64,000 nucleotides of DNA from Berkiella_A sp964633725 (GCA_964633725.1 CAZWHY010000001.1:89104-153103), one strand, 5' to 3'; counted from the stretch's first letter, positions 8,931 to 17,532 are shown. The notes: a model not told the origin generated them from the letters alone. Numbers and translations: made by a program.

Positions 8931-8940
8931 ATTACGTTAT

Positions 8941-9888
8941 TTAACTTGATGTGAGTTGTTTGATGTCACCCGCAATAATCTCCCCCCAAACCTGATGTCC
9001 TTCTTTGGTTAGGTGGATTTCATCATGGAACAGGGCGTCTATATCTTTAATATTAAGATTATCTAGTTTATCTTTAATATAGATCACTTCGATATTATGT
9101 TTCGCCAATATTTGTTTAATCTCTGTATCAATATGTGTTTTACCGAGCATTTGACTGCGAGAAGGCGAAATATAAAGCAGATATTTTTTATTTTTGATAT
9201 CAAGATAGTGATTTAAATCTTTGATTGCAGTCGCTGCGATATCAACAACACGCTCTTTGGCTAGTTTTGATTGTGGAGTTTGCGTTTGTACAGATATTTT
9301 TTTGAGATGTATTTGATATATGAAATATTGCCACAGTTCTTCGAGCGCATATTTAGGTCGACTGGTCCAAAAGGGCTGGCCACCCAGACGCATCATACCT
9401 CTGTAAAAATCTCCTTCAGGAAATACGCTAATATAAACATCGGCTGGCAGAAAGTTCATCTCTTTCACTAAAGCATGCACGTTTAATACACCCCAGGCAT
9501 TAACTCCGGCATTGCCGCTTTCCCATGGTGTATTTTTAACGGCGACAGTAGAGAATAGTTCTGAATTAGCAATATAGCTGCCACCATAAGTGACAGAATC
9601 ACCTAAAAAGAGTATTTTATTTTTAGTTTGATTAATATCCCAATCTTTGTCTGCTCTTAACCCCAAATTATTAATATGCAGCGGTAAATTTTTATGACGA
9701 CTGGCATCTTGGTTCGGGATGGGTCTATATCCATAAACAGGATTAGACTCATAGACCACTAACCTCCCTAGGCCAAATAAGCTGGCTGCTTTTTCCAGTG
9801 TGAAGATAGTTGCTAGGCTCAACACAAGGACAACGAGAAACAGTGTCAGTTTAGGATATTGTTCGAATATACTACTATGCATCTTCAC
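8941..9888 (-). CDS. membrane-anchored SGNH/GDSL hydrolase
   Basis: A 315-residue protein with an N-terminal transmembrane anchor (residues about 14-38) and a periplasmic SGNH domain. Block I is FLGDSVTYGG with the nucleophilic serine, the Gly and Asn blocks are around GNAGVNAWG, and the C-terminal block is DEIHLTKEGHQVWGE with the catalytic Asp/His. Such proteins O-acylate or deacylate exported glycans. It follows the 50-codon DUF5989 gene by 21 bp, in the conserved order carbamoyltransferase, SxtJ, DUF5989, SGNH known from many polysaccharide loci. Confidence 0.85.
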   Translation of the reverse strand: MKMHSSIFEQYPKLTLFLVVLVLSLATIFTLEKAASLFGLGRLVVYESNPVYGYRPIPNQDASRHKNLPLHINNLGLRADKDWDINQTKNKILFLGDSVTYGGSYIANSELFSTVAVKNTPWESGNAGVNAWGVLNVHALVKEMNFLPADVYISVFPEGDFYRGMMRLGGQPFWTSRPKYALEELWQYFIYQIHLKKISVQTQTPQSKLAKERVVDIAATAIKDLNHYLDIKNKKYLLYISPSRSQMLGKTHIDTEIKQILAKHNIEVIYIKDKLDNLNIKDIDALFHDEIHLTKEGHQVWGEIIAGDIKQLTSS

Positions 9889-9909
9889 CTTAATTAAATA
9901 CTTTTACAG

Positions 9910-10062
9910 TTAAAACAAAGTATAGATAAATGGCGCAACAGCAGAGCCTTGCGTAAAGACAACTAGGGCGCCCAGTAATACTAGTAACCCCATAATAGGG
10001 GCTAACCAGAATTTTTTTCTTCTTAGCATAAATTGCCATAGGTCAACGAATAAATCTAACAT
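9910..10062 (-). CDS. DUF5989 family small membrane protein (50 aa)
   Basis: A 50-codon gene easily missed by length filters. The product has a basic stretch RRKKFWLAP at residues 14-22, one hydrophobic helix at about 22-37, and ends QGSAVAPFIYTLF, which matches the strongly conserved C-terminus of DUF5989 proteins. The ATG overlaps the stop of the SxtJ gene by one base (TAATG). DUF5989 genes accompany SxtJ and NodU/CmcH-type carbamoyltransferases. The role is unknown but probably as part of a small membrane complex with SxtJ. Read codon by codon from the minus strand. Confidence 0.9.
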   Translation of the reverse strand: MLDLFVDLWQFMLRRKKFWLAPIMGLLVLLGALVVFTQGSAVAPFIYTLF

Positions 10063-10463
10063 TAGTAAGGGCGCTCCATATGCTGAATTTTTTGGTGGTC
10101 ACTTTTTATTTTATAAGTTGGAATATTTTTATCTAGAGTTCGGTTGAGTGGATCGTGTTTCACGAATTTTAATATAAGACCGATAGGTGTCATCACGAAA
10201 AAGAAAATAAACCCAAGGATAATGCGCGTATTGATCCAACCCAAAATATTACCCAGCTTCATCCATGGGTTATAGATCAATTTTAAAGTTTTGGGCAAAG
10301 CAAAAGCGATTAAAAATAAAGCAATCGCAATAGCCCACGGCCAAAGGGGCGCAGGTTTGTGTTTCAATAGTGGAAATAAAATACCAAACAGCATCATAAT
10401 GCCAGAGGCTAATATAAAACCAAAATTTCTGAGTTGTTTTGTATCGGTTGCTTGTGCTTGCAT
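10062..10463 (-). CDS. SxtJ family membrane protein
   Basis: A 133-residue protein with three hydrophobic segments (about 15-32, 37-56 and 75-98) and the family features LRNFGFILASGIMMLFG and FFFVMTPIGLILK. SxtJ-like proteins are found next to O-carbamoyltransferases. The molecular role is undefined, possibly membrane recruitment of the carbamoyltransferase. It lies 23 bp downstream of the carbamoyltransferase gene and is translationally coupled to the DUF5989 gene. Confidence 0.85.
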   Translation of the reverse strand: MQAQATDTKQLRNFGFILASGIMMLFGILFPLLKHKPAPLWPWAIAIALFLIAFALPKTLKLIYNPWMKLGNILGWINTRIILGFIFFFVMTPIGLILKFVKHDPLNRTLDKNIPTYKIKSDHQKIQHMERPY

Positions 10464-10486
10464 ATAATATCGCCTTTATATTTACT

Positions 10487-12337
10487 TTAATCTAAAACGA
10501 ATTCTTCGCGCCAATTATGAGACTCTTCCCATACGGGTTGGTCTTGTTTTGCTAAAATCACATTCTCCAGAACCAAATAGTCCATTTCAGTACGCATAAA
10601 ACAACGATAAGCATCTAATGGCGTACAAACAATTGGTTCACCTCTGACATTAAAAGAGGTATTGATCAAAATGGGGCACTGAGTAATCGACTCAAAATGA
10701 TCTAATAATTGGTAATATCGAGGGTTTGTATCGGGAGAGACACTTTGAAGTCTGGCAGAATAATCCACATGTGTAATCGCCGGTATAGTTGAGCGCGGGA
10801 TATTCAGCTTCTCGATCCCAAATAGCTGTTCTTGCTCTGGTGTCATAGATTTTTTATGTTTGTCTAAAATATTGGCTACCATGAGCATATAAGGGCTGGA
10901 ATCGTTAAAATCGAACCATTCAGAAACCTTGTCTTCTTTGATCACAGGGGCAAATGGCCTAAATGACTCTCGATATTTTATTTTGAGGTTCATAGTCGAT
11001 TGCATTTTAGTGCTTTGAGGATTTCCCAATATAGAACGAGCCCCTAACGCACGAGGTCCAAATTCCATGTGAGACTGAAACCAGCCAACGACATTGTCTT
11101 CTGCCAATAGCTTAGCAACTTGAGGCAGTAAACTATCATCATTCAAGATTTTATAAGTTGCATTTACTTTGTTTAAAGCATCAGTGATATCTGTGGTGCT
11201 AAATTTAGGACCTAAAAAGCTACCACGCATATTATCTACGTCATTGGATGCTTGTACATTGCGTGGCTTATCTAAATATTCGTACCAAGTGCTTAGAGCG
11301 GCACCTAGTGCACCACCGGCATCACCTGCGGCAGGTTGTATCCAGATATTGTCAAATATTTTCTCTTGGTATATTTTGCCATTTGCGACACAGTTAAGCG
11401 CCACGCCACCTGCCAAGCATAGATTATTAATTTTTAAGTCGCTTTTAATATTTTTAGCGATTTTGATAAGGATTTCTTCTGTTACGACTTGAATCGAGCG
11501 GGCAATGTCCATCATATCTTGTGTGATTTCTGCTTCCGCCTCACGTGGTGGACCACCAAATAGCTTATGAAACTTATTATTTGTCATGGTGAGGCCCACG
11601 GCATAATTAAAGTAGTCCATATTCAATCTGAATGAGCCATCTTCTTTTACGTCAATTAAGTGTTTATAAATTAAATCAACATATTTGGGTTCACCATAAG
11701 GGGCGAGTCCCATTAATTTATATTCACCCGAATTGACTTTGAAGCCAGTATAATAAGTAAAAGCAGAATAAAGCAGCCCCAAAGAGTGTGGAAACTGAAT
11801 CTCCCAAATTGGTTTTAATGAATTACCACTGCCTAGCCAACAAGATGTAGTGGCCCATTCGCCTACACCATCAATACATAAAACCGCAGCGTCTTTAAAA
11901 GGACTGGCAAAAAAGGCAGATGCCGCATGAGATTGATGATGCTGGGTAAATAGCAATTGGGGTAAATCAGATTCTTTGCAGTTTGCTAGCTTAGCAAGTG
12001 ATTTCTTCAGGGTGGCTTTTAATAAAAGCTTTTCTTTTAACCAAACAGGCATGGCCTGTATAAAAGATTTAAAACCACGAGGTGCATAAGCCAGATATGT
12101 TTCAAGCAATCGTTCAAACTTTAAAAGAGGCTTATCGTAAAAAGCCACATAATCAACATCAGTTATGCTTATATTAGCTTGTTTGAGACAAAATTTTATG
12201 GCTTGCTCAGGGAAGTCTGGATCGTGTTTGGTTCGAGTAAAGCGCTCTTCTTGTGCTGCGGCAACAATATGCCCATCCTTTAGTAAGGCAGCTGCGCTAT
12301 CGTGGTAAAATGCAGAAATTCCTAAAATCGTGGTCAA
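10487..12337 (-). CDS. NodU/CmcH/TobZ-type O-carbamoyltransferase
   Basis: A 616-residue enzyme with the two-domain architecture of the family. The N-terminal Kae1-like domain begins ILGISAFYHDSAAALL and contains TQHHQSHAASAFF (metal-binding histidines, near residue 135), LCIDGVGEW and LAGGVALNCVANGK. The C-terminal YrdC-like domain carries EFGPRALGARSILG and ILINTSFNVRGEPIV. It transfers a carbamoyl group from carbamoyl phosphate via carbamoyl-AMP to a hydroxyl, here probably of a glycan sugar. The start is TTG: no in-frame ATG exists before an upstream stop and the conserved N-terminus begins here. It heads the five-gene minus-strand cassette. Confidence 0.93.
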   Translation of the reverse strand: MTTILGISAFYHDSAAALLKDGHIVAAAQEERFTRTKHDPDFPEQAIKFCLKQANISITDVDYVAFYDKPLLKFERLLETYLAYAPRGFKSFIQAMPVWLKEKLLLKATLKKSLAKLANCKESDLPQLLFTQHHQSHAASAFFASPFKDAAVLCIDGVGEWATTSCWLGSGNSLKPIWEIQFPHSLGLLYSAFTYYTGFKVNSGEYKLMGLAPYGEPKYVDLIYKHLIDVKEDGSFRLNMDYFNYAVGLTMTNNKFHKLFGGPPREAEAEITQDMMDIARSIQVVTEEILIKIAKNIKSDLKINNLCLAGGVALNCVANGKIYQEKIFDNIWIQPAAGDAGGALGAALSTWYEYLDKPRNVQASNDVDNMRGSFLGPKFSTTDITDALNKVNATYKILNDDSLLPQVAKLLAEDNVVGWFQSHMEFGPRALGARSILGNPQSTKMQSTMNLKIKYRESFRPFAPVIKEDKVSEWFDFNDSSPYMLMVANILDKHKKSMTPEQEQLFGIEKLNIPRSTIPAITHVDYSARLQSVSPDTNPRYYQLLDHFESITQCPILINTSFNVRGEPIVCTPLDAYRCFMRTEMDYLVLENVILAKQDQPVWEESHNWREEFVLD

Positions 12338-12414
12338 AGTTCACCCATGAACAGTAATACAAGCAATGAGCAATTTTAAACACTTAGCGACCTAAAGACT
12401 AGTCTAAAATCGAC

Positions 12415-13011
12415 CTAAATCATTTTTTCTAATGCTTTGAAAAGCATTTTGTTTTCATTGGCCAAAAAATCAAGAAATTTAGGTCTTTTTAAGGTTCTTT
12501 CTTGAACATTCATTGGAATAAAGCGTGACATCTCATCTATAAAGGCTTTACTCGAAACAATTTCGTCTAAGCGAGCAATCATATCAACTAATTTATTTTG
12601 ATAATTTTCTACTTTATAATCTTGAATTTTAGAGAGGACATAATCTTTATGAATAATTGCCCCATGTTGTTTTAGCCAGCGTAAGTCCCAAATATCGCGG
12701 TAGCGGATATATTTCTGACAACTCACTAAAGCAACCAGCTTGTCTGCCATAATCTCATCAAGGCTTTCCGTCATAATAAGCATATCTTCATAGCCATCTG
12801 GGAGAAAATCGTAGTTGTGTTTTAGCGACTGTGGTGTACGGGAGTAGGCTGGTATATTGGCAATCTCTAGTTTGATTTTTTGTTTGGGCAAATCTTTTCT
12901 TTCTGGGGATGTGATAATACGCACTTGCCACTTATCAACTTTAATATCTTTATAATTAGGTAGTGATGCTAGCTCTTTAGGCTCTTTGCCATTATTCTTC
13001 AACATCCTCAT
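12415..13011 (-). CDS. N-terminally truncated AbiEii-type nucleotidyltransferase toxin (probable pseudogene)
   Basis: 198 residues matching the C-terminal half of AbiEii/AbiGii (DUF1814) toxins: the motif TESLDEIMADKLVAL followed by YIRYRDIWDLRWL is the conserved helical segment. The N-terminal polymerase-beta-like catalytic part (a glycine-rich GGT motif and RFSEDxD-type acidic residues) is absent. Full-length relatives are usually about 80-100 residues longer. At the junction the antitoxin stop overlaps an ATG (TAATG, ATG about 12991) that reads only MAKSLKS and then a stop in another frame, which looks like the original coupled start after a deletion. The product is probably catalytically dead. 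Confidence 0.65.
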   Translation of the reverse strand: MRMLKNNGKEPKELASLPNYKDIKVDKWQVRIITSPERKDLPKQKIKLEIANIPAYSRTPQSLKHNYDFLPDGYEDMLIMTESLDEIMADKLVALVSCQKYIRYRDIWDLRWLKQHGAIIHKDYVLSKIQDYKVENYQNKLVDMIARLDEIVSSKAFIDEMSRFIPMNVQERTLKRPKFLDFLANENKMLFKALEKMI

Positions 13012-13525
13012 TTAATAAATGCATATTCCTACCGACTCGTTTTAAATCTCGAATAGCGGCTTGCTTTGTCGCGACTCTTAGGGGTCTTCCTTCCATGCTA
13101 TAAATAGAATTGAGAATGTTTTCTATTGATCTTTTAGTGTGGGTAAATTCAATGATGCCATATGGTGTTTTATAAATACCTTTTCTACCTGTTGTCATAA
13201 CCGTTAAGCGATCAATGGGAATTTGAGAAATAAGACCATATTCAGATAATGCTGATTCTAAGCTAACATAATTATATTCACCTCGTCGCAGAATTTTTGC
13301 GATATGCTCAATGGTGTAACCGTCTTTATTTTGTGAATTAGCATTAACATAAACCCCCCTGCTGGCACGAACAAGCAAGCCTGATTTAACTAACCTATTA
13401 AGGCTTTGGTCTAATGTTCTTGGTTTGTCATGAAGAAATAATTTAGACAGATCGCGTCTATTGAAAACAAATCTATTTTGTTTGTCAAAATCTCTAATAA
13501 TTTGAAGAGCCTCTAAATTTTTCAT
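12992..13525 (-). CDS. abiEi: AbiEi-type antitoxin / transcriptional autoregulator
   Basis: A 177-residue protein with an N-terminal winged-helix DNA-binding domain (about 1-60, RRDLSKLFLHDKPRTLDQSL..RLVKSGLLVRASRGVYV) and a C-terminal AbiEi domain (YNYVSLESALSEYGLISQ, RKGIYKTPYGIIEFTH). AbiEi proteins are antitoxins of the type IV AbiE system and repress their own operon by binding inverted repeats. A 48-bp nested dyad sits immediately upstream at 13536-13583. The 3' end overlaps the truncated toxin by 20 bp. It appears intact although the partner is damaged. Confidence 0.85.
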   Translation of the reverse strand: MKNLEALQIIRDFDKQNRFVFNRRDLSKLFLHDKPRTLDQSLNRLVKSGLLVRASRGVYVNANSQNKDGYTIEHIAKILRRGEYNYVSLESALSEYGLISQIPIDRLTVMTTGRKGIYKTPYGIIEFTHTKRSIENILNSIYSMEGRPLRVATKQAAIRDLKRVGRNMHLLNEDVEE

Positions 13526-13535
13526 ATTAATCGCA

Positions 13536-13583
13536 TTAAGTGTACAGTTATACTATATAAATATAGTGTAAACGTCCACTTAA
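13536..13583. promoter_or_regulatory. nested palindromic operator upstream of abiEi
   Basis: Two inverted repeats share one centre (13559.5). The outer arms are TTAAGTG (13536-13542) and CACTTAA (13577-13583), a perfect match. The inner arms are TTATACTATAT (13548-13558) and ATATAGTGTAA (13561-13571), 10 of 11 matching. It lies 10 bp upstream of the abiEi start, where an autoregulatory operator is expected for this family. The AT-rich centre could also serve as the promoter -10. Confidence 0.7.
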
Positions 13584-13725
13584 GTCAAATTAAAGGGGGC
13601 ATACACACCTATTGCTCACCTAGGAGTGCGAGGAGCCATTAATATTTAGTTGTTTATACTATAAGAGCAAAGAGCCAAAATTTGTTAAACTATGCTTTGA
13701 GAAAAATTAGGATATTGGATTGATA

Positions 13726-14832
13726 ATGATGGACACAACTGAAGTAAGAGAACTACTAAAATGCCCGATTACAGGGAAGCACTTGCAGCGTTTAAGTGAA
13801 ACTGAGGTTGTGCAATTTAACCAGCTGATCAAACAAAATAAATATTATTTTGGCGATGGTAATTTGGTTAGTACTCTTTATGAAGCTGTTTTAAAAGTAG
13901 ATGATGAAGATATTTATTACCCTGTACAACAAGACATCCTATGTTTGCTTACGGACTTTGCAATGGTGCAAGATTGTACGCAATATAAAATACAAAGTGA
14001 TCCACTAAACGAAGAAATCAAACAAGAAATCAAATCATTCTATGACCAAATCGGCTGGCAAAAAGAAAACCCACAAGAAGATACGCAATTTAAAGATGCA
14101 ACCGATTCAGAAGATCTGCGTCCTGTCTCTGAAGAATATATCAATCAATGCCATTTAAGATTACATAAACACATTGCACCCAAAGGCAAATACTTATTAG
14201 ATGCCGCGTCTGGGCCAATTCAATATCCTGTTTATTTAAATTACTCTAGGGATTACCAATACAGAATTTGCGCAGATATGTCTTTAACCGGTTTACTCAG
14301 TGCCAAAGAAAAATTGGGCGATAAAGGCATTTATATATTATGCGATATTACGAATTTACCACTACAAAGCGATCAAATTGATACTGTTTTGTCGTTACAT
14401 ACAATTTATCATGTGCCCCAGTCACAGCAGCCTTTCGCGTTTGATGAGTTATATCGGGTGCTCAAACCAGGGGGGCAGTCAGTGATTGTTTATAGCTGGG
14501 GCAAGCACTCATCATTGATGAAGGCTTTTTTAATGCCGTTTAAATTAATCAAAAAATCACTGAATATATTTAACAAAAACAAACCGCCACTATATTTTTA
14601 TGCCAATTCTTATCAATGGTTTGGTCAGCAACTCAAAAGCAAATACAATACCAAATTATATGTTTGGCGCAGCGTCAATGTACCATTTTTGAAAATCTAT
14701 ATACATAAATTTTTAGCCGGTCGTATGCTGTTGAGATTGATATATTGGATAGAAGAAAAAAGCCCCAAAGTAATGGGACGCATCGGTGCTTATCCTTTGT
14801 TTGTGACTAAAAAGCCTATTATTAACTCTTAA
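13726..14832 (+). CDS. SAM-dependent methyltransferase with Trm112-like N-terminal domain
   Basis: About 368 residues. Residues 1-75 resemble a Trm112-like domain (LLKCPITGKHL..., YYPVQQDILCLLTD), though only one of the usual zinc cysteines is evident. From about 145 a class I methyltransferase follows: YLLDAASGPIQYPVY (motif I), then ICADMS, VLSLHTIYHVP and ELYRVLKPGGQSVIVYSWG. The C-terminal 90 residues are basic and aromatic. A TTG at 13720 is in frame; ATG 13726 or 13729 is preferred. The gene stands alone between the toxin-antitoxin module and the glycine-zipper genes and probably belongs to the glycan locus. Confidence 0.8.
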   Translation: MMDTTEVRELLKCPITGKHLQRLSETEVVQFNQLIKQNKYYFGDGNLVSTLYEAVLKVDDEDIYYPVQQDILCLLTDFAMVQDCTQYKIQSDPLNEEIKQEIKSFYDQIGWQKENPQEDTQFKDATDSEDLRPVSEEYINQCHLRLHKHIAPKGKYLLDAASGPIQYPVYLNYSRDYQYRICADMSLTGLLSAKEKLGDKGIYILCDITNLPLQSDQIDTVLSLHTIYHVPQSQQPFAFDELYRVLKPGGQSVIVYSWGKHSSLMKAFLMPFKLIKKSLNIFNKNKPPLYFYANSYQWFGQQLKSKYNTKLYVWRSVNVPFLKIYIHKFLAGRMLLRLIYWIEEKSPKVMGRIGAYPLFVTKKPIINS

Positions 14833-14854
14833 TGCTTGGCGATAGACTTAGATT

Positions 14855-15871
14855 TTATTTAAGTTTATTGGCTGATGTTTCCTCTTGGGCAGGGAGCTTT
14901 CCTTTGAACTCAGACATTGCAGAGCTTGCTGTCTCACCAACTTTTTCACTCCATTTTTGAGTCGTGCTGCCTGCGACTGTGCTGGCGCTTTCTAGAACTG
15001 AACCGACTCCATCATGTGTCATTTTCGTCACGGATTGTGTTAGTTCTCCTGCGAGCTCACCCACCAAAGGCTTAAATAAATCACCTATTACCTGACCGGC
15101 TCCTTTACCCATTTCACCACCGGCTTTTCCAAACTCAGTTCCGCTACCTGATCCTTTTGTTACTGCATCAACAAGGCTTCCTGCGACAGTACCAGCGACG
15201 TTTCCAACAACTTGACCAACCATAGGTGCTGCCTTCTCAAATGCGGCTTCAGCAAGTGGTTTTACAAATGTTCCTAATATGGGGCCGGTGACATCACCAA
15301 TTTTTTCAGAGAATTTTCCCATTGTGCTAATCACACCTTCGACCGCGGCACCTAAACCTGCACTTTTACCTTCAGATTTGGTTTTTTCTATGACATTTGT
15401 TCCACCTTGGCGTATACCTTGAACTAATTGCTTGGTCGCATCATCTAGGGCTTGGCTTTGCTGCAATGCCTGTTCAGGTGAAACTTTATGCCCGGTTGAT
15501 TCAAGAGTCACGACCAAAGCCTTAGCCAAAGTGGATGCATCTTTTAATTCATCCCGACTATAGACATCACTTGCTACGTCCATCATGTTACCTAATGATT
15601 CGTAACCCATAACGAAATCTTGTAATGCTTCGGTTCTTTGTGCAGGAGTGCTATCAGGGTCCTTTAAAATGTCAGCTGTTTCTTTGGCGGCATCTTTCGC
15701 CTGTCCTTTCAAAGAACTCGCGAAATTTTCTATTTTATTGCCAATGGTAACGCCTGGATCACGTTTTTTACTGTCCTCAAAATCAGGCGCAGCTTCGCCT
15801 ACATGCTGTGCATTATTGACACTCAATGCCGCATCTACTTCATCTTGTGAGCCTGGGCCTTTGTTACTCAT
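14855..15871 (-). CDS. glycine-zipper paralogue 1, unknown function
   Basis: A 338-residue protein with no signal peptide, rich in Gly, Ala, Ser and Lys. The N-terminal 160 residues are helical and acidic/basic mixed, then glycine-zipper stretches (VGQVVGNVAGTVAGSLVDA near 215-235; FGKAGGEMGKGAGQVIGDL), ending ETSANKLK. The segment around residues 63-100 (AAKETADILKDPDSTPAQR...ESLGNMM) aligns with residues about 70-110 of the next gene's product (AYKEAGDTLVNPKSSPEDL...KGLSSML), showing common ancestry. AGGAG lies 8 bp before the ATG. 14 bp after the stop of paralogue 2, so co-transcribed. Membrane insertion is suggested, not shown. Confidence 0.65.
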   Translation of the reverse strand: MSNKGPGSQDEVDAALSVNNAQHVGEAAPDFEDSKKRDPGVTIGNKIENFASSLKGQAKDAAKETADILKDPDSTPAQRTEALQDFVMGYESLGNMMDVASDVYSRDELKDASTLAKALVVTLESTGHKVSPEQALQQSQALDDATKQLVQGIRQGGTNVIEKTKSEGKSAGLGAAVEGVISTMGKFSEKIGDVTGPILGTFVKPLAEAAFEKAAPMVGQVVGNVAGTVAGSLVDAVTKGSGSGTEFGKAGGEMGKGAGQVIGDLFKPLVGELAGELTQSVTKMTHDGVGSVLESASTVAGSTTQKWSEKVGETASSAMSEFKGKLPAQEETSANKLK

Positions 15872-15885
15872 CTCATAACTCCTAA

Positions 15886-17367
15886 TTATTTAAGTTTAGC
15901 AACTTCGGTTATATCGGGTGCGATACTAGTAATTTTTTCTGCAATACCACCAATTAGTCCGCTAACCATATCCAGGGGGGAACCCCCTTCTTTACCACCA
16001 CCGGTAAGGTTTGATATAACATCTGTAACCATGCTTATGGGATCCGCACCTGCTGCGTTATCAGGCGCATTATTTTCTGACTGTTCGGCACCAAATATAC
16101 CGCCCACAGCTTCAGTGACCATACCTATTGGATCGGGCATTCCGCCTTCGCCGCCATCAGCGCCCATGACGCCGCCTAGAGTATCTGTAACCATTTTGAT
16201 AGGGTCGGGCATTCCACCTTCGCCGTCACCAGCGCCCATGACGCCGCCTAGAGTATCTGTAACCATTTTGATAGGGTCAGGCATCCCACCTTCTTCTCCT
16301 GGAGAACCACCACTTATAATATCCAATGGGTTGGGCAAACTACCTTCTTCAGGAGATGCCGCCCCCGGAGGAGGGGGAGGACTTGGCATTCCGTCCTCTG
16401 CTGGAGGATTTTCAATACCTACAACAGACTCAACAGCACCCATAGCGCCTGATTTGACTGCGTCAGTAGCTGTGCCAGCTACATTTGCCGTAACATCTGC
16501 GCCAGTATCGATGGCCATCTTGCTACCTTGCTCAACTACGCCTCCAGCAACACTTCCTACTACGGCACCAGCAGCTGCACCTGTAATATTTGATGCAACT
16601 TCACCAACCACGCCACCAATAGCGGCGCCAGGAGCAGCACCCACACCAGCAAAGCAAGCGCCAATCGCCCCGCCTACACCAGTACAAGCAGCTTTTGTAA
16701 CATAGGTAACAATTTTATCAGCAGCAAAACCAGCGACCTTATCAGTCAGTTTTCCGGCTGTTTTTGATGCAACTCCAGAAAACCCTTTTGCGCCCTCTGC
16801 TAAATCACTAAATGCTTCTTTAGTTGAGGCATCCTTATCCAGTGCACCGCCAGCGATTTTAGCTGCGCCTTGTGCGGCTATGCCCATGCCTTCCGCCGCG
16901 CCGGTGAGATCTTCGCTATCAAAGCCTACTGTACCAGCTATTGTAGAGACGGCCATATTCGTAATCGGATTCGCTTCAACGCCATTTGCAACGTTTTCCA
17001 GTGCCTTACCTGCACCCTCAGGTAATTGGTTGACATGTTCCAGCATGCTACTCAGTCCTTTCAATGAAGTTCCAAGTTGACCAGCTACTCTATTCAAATC
17101 TTCTGGACTACTCTTGGGATTAACCAAAGTATCTCCAGCCTCTTTGTAAGCCGCTTTCATTGCTTCATTTTGGGTGTTTTGAGCAGCGGTGAAACAACCC
17201 TCTGCTATTGTATTTAGCGGTGCCTTATCACTATCTTTGGGTTTTATAGGGAGGTATGGGGGGGGGCCAGACCCAACCATTAGTGCAGCATCGGCAGCAT
17301 CAACTTCTTTTTCAGGATCTGCATCAACTTCTTTTTCAGAGGAACCTGGAGGACTACCTTTACCCAT
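15886..17367 (-). CDS. glycine-zipper paralogue 2 with tandem 24-residue repeats, unknown function
   Basis: 493 residues, without a signal peptide. Proline-rich acidic N-terminus; helical segment shared with paralogue 1; long glycine-zipper hydrophobic region around residues 225-300 (GGAIGACFAGVGAAPGAAIG, GAAAGAVVGSVAGGVVEQG); a PSPPPPPG linker; then two and a half tandem copies of a 24-residue unit starting GGMPDPIKMVTDTLGGVMGA; the end is ITEVAKLK. The coding sequence is visibly G+C-richer than the neighbouring glycosyltransferase genes. The ATG is preceded by AGGTGTATATT, almost identical to the leader of paralogue 3. No known family recognised. It resembles membrane-active glycine-zipper proteins only in composition. 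Confidence 0.65.
   Translation of the reverse strand: MGKGSPPGSSEKEVDADPEKEVDAADAALMVGSGPPPYLPIKPKDSDKAPLNTIAEGCFTAAQNTQNEAMKAAYKEAGDTLVNPKSSPEDLNRVAGQLGTSLKGLSSMLEHVNQLPEGAGKALENVANGVEANPITNMAVSTIAGTVGFDSEDLTGAAEGMGIAAQGAAKIAGGALDKDASTKEAFSDLAEGAKGFSGVASKTAGKLTDKVAGFAADKIVTYVTKAACTGVGGAIGACFAGVGAAPGAAIGGVVGEVASNITGAAAGAVVGSVAGGVVEQGSKMAIDTGADVTANVAGTATDAVKSGAMGAVESVVGIENPPAEDGMPSPPPPPGAASPEEGSLPNPLDIISGGSPGEEGGMPDPIKMVTDTLGGVMGAGDGEGGMPDPIKMVTDTLGGVMGADGGEGGMPDPIGMVTEAVGGIFGAEQSENNAPDNAAGADPISMVTDVISNLTGGGKEGGSPLDMVSGLIGGIAEKITSIAPDITEVAKLK
16141..16284 (-). repeat. two tandem 72-bp repeats inside glycine-zipper paralogue 2
   Basis: Units 16141-16212 and 16213-16284 are nearly identical (a handful of substitutions) and in frame, each encoding 24 residues beginning GGMPDPI in the protein. 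A third diverged unit lies at about 16069-16140. Near-identity suggests recent slippage-type expansion. Confidence 0.9.
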
Positions 17368-17405
17368 AATATACACCTATAGTTTAGTTGTTCGACTATA
17401 TATCA

Positions 17406-17434
17406 CATTAGCAGTTATCTTGTTAACTATTCAA
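17406..17434 (-). promoter_or_regulatory. promoter-like box of glycine-zipper paralogue 2
   Basis: Read on the minus strand: TTGAAT, an 18-bp spacer, then TAATGT. The block is similar in sequence and position to 17931-17958 upstream of paralogue 3, including the shared core CTGCTAA and a TAGTTA stretch. Conservation between paralogues supports function. Confidence 0.45.
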
Positions 17435-17532
17435 GGCGTCGTCAGATAAATTTAGTAAACTCCTTTAAAAACATATAGTTGAATATTAGTTGCTATGCCT
17501 AAACTCAGTTGTTTGTATTACCACAAAACTGT

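Noticed and set aside
16141..16284. Tandem repeats considered as a CRISPR array
   Set aside because: Units are 72 bp, directly adjacent with no unique spacers, and in frame within a coding gene.
16031..16705. A 224-codon plus-strand open frame rich in Pro and Ser
   Set aside because: It is antisense to glycine-zipper paralogue 2; Gly/Ala codons read in reverse give Pro/Ser, and no ribosome-binding site precedes it.
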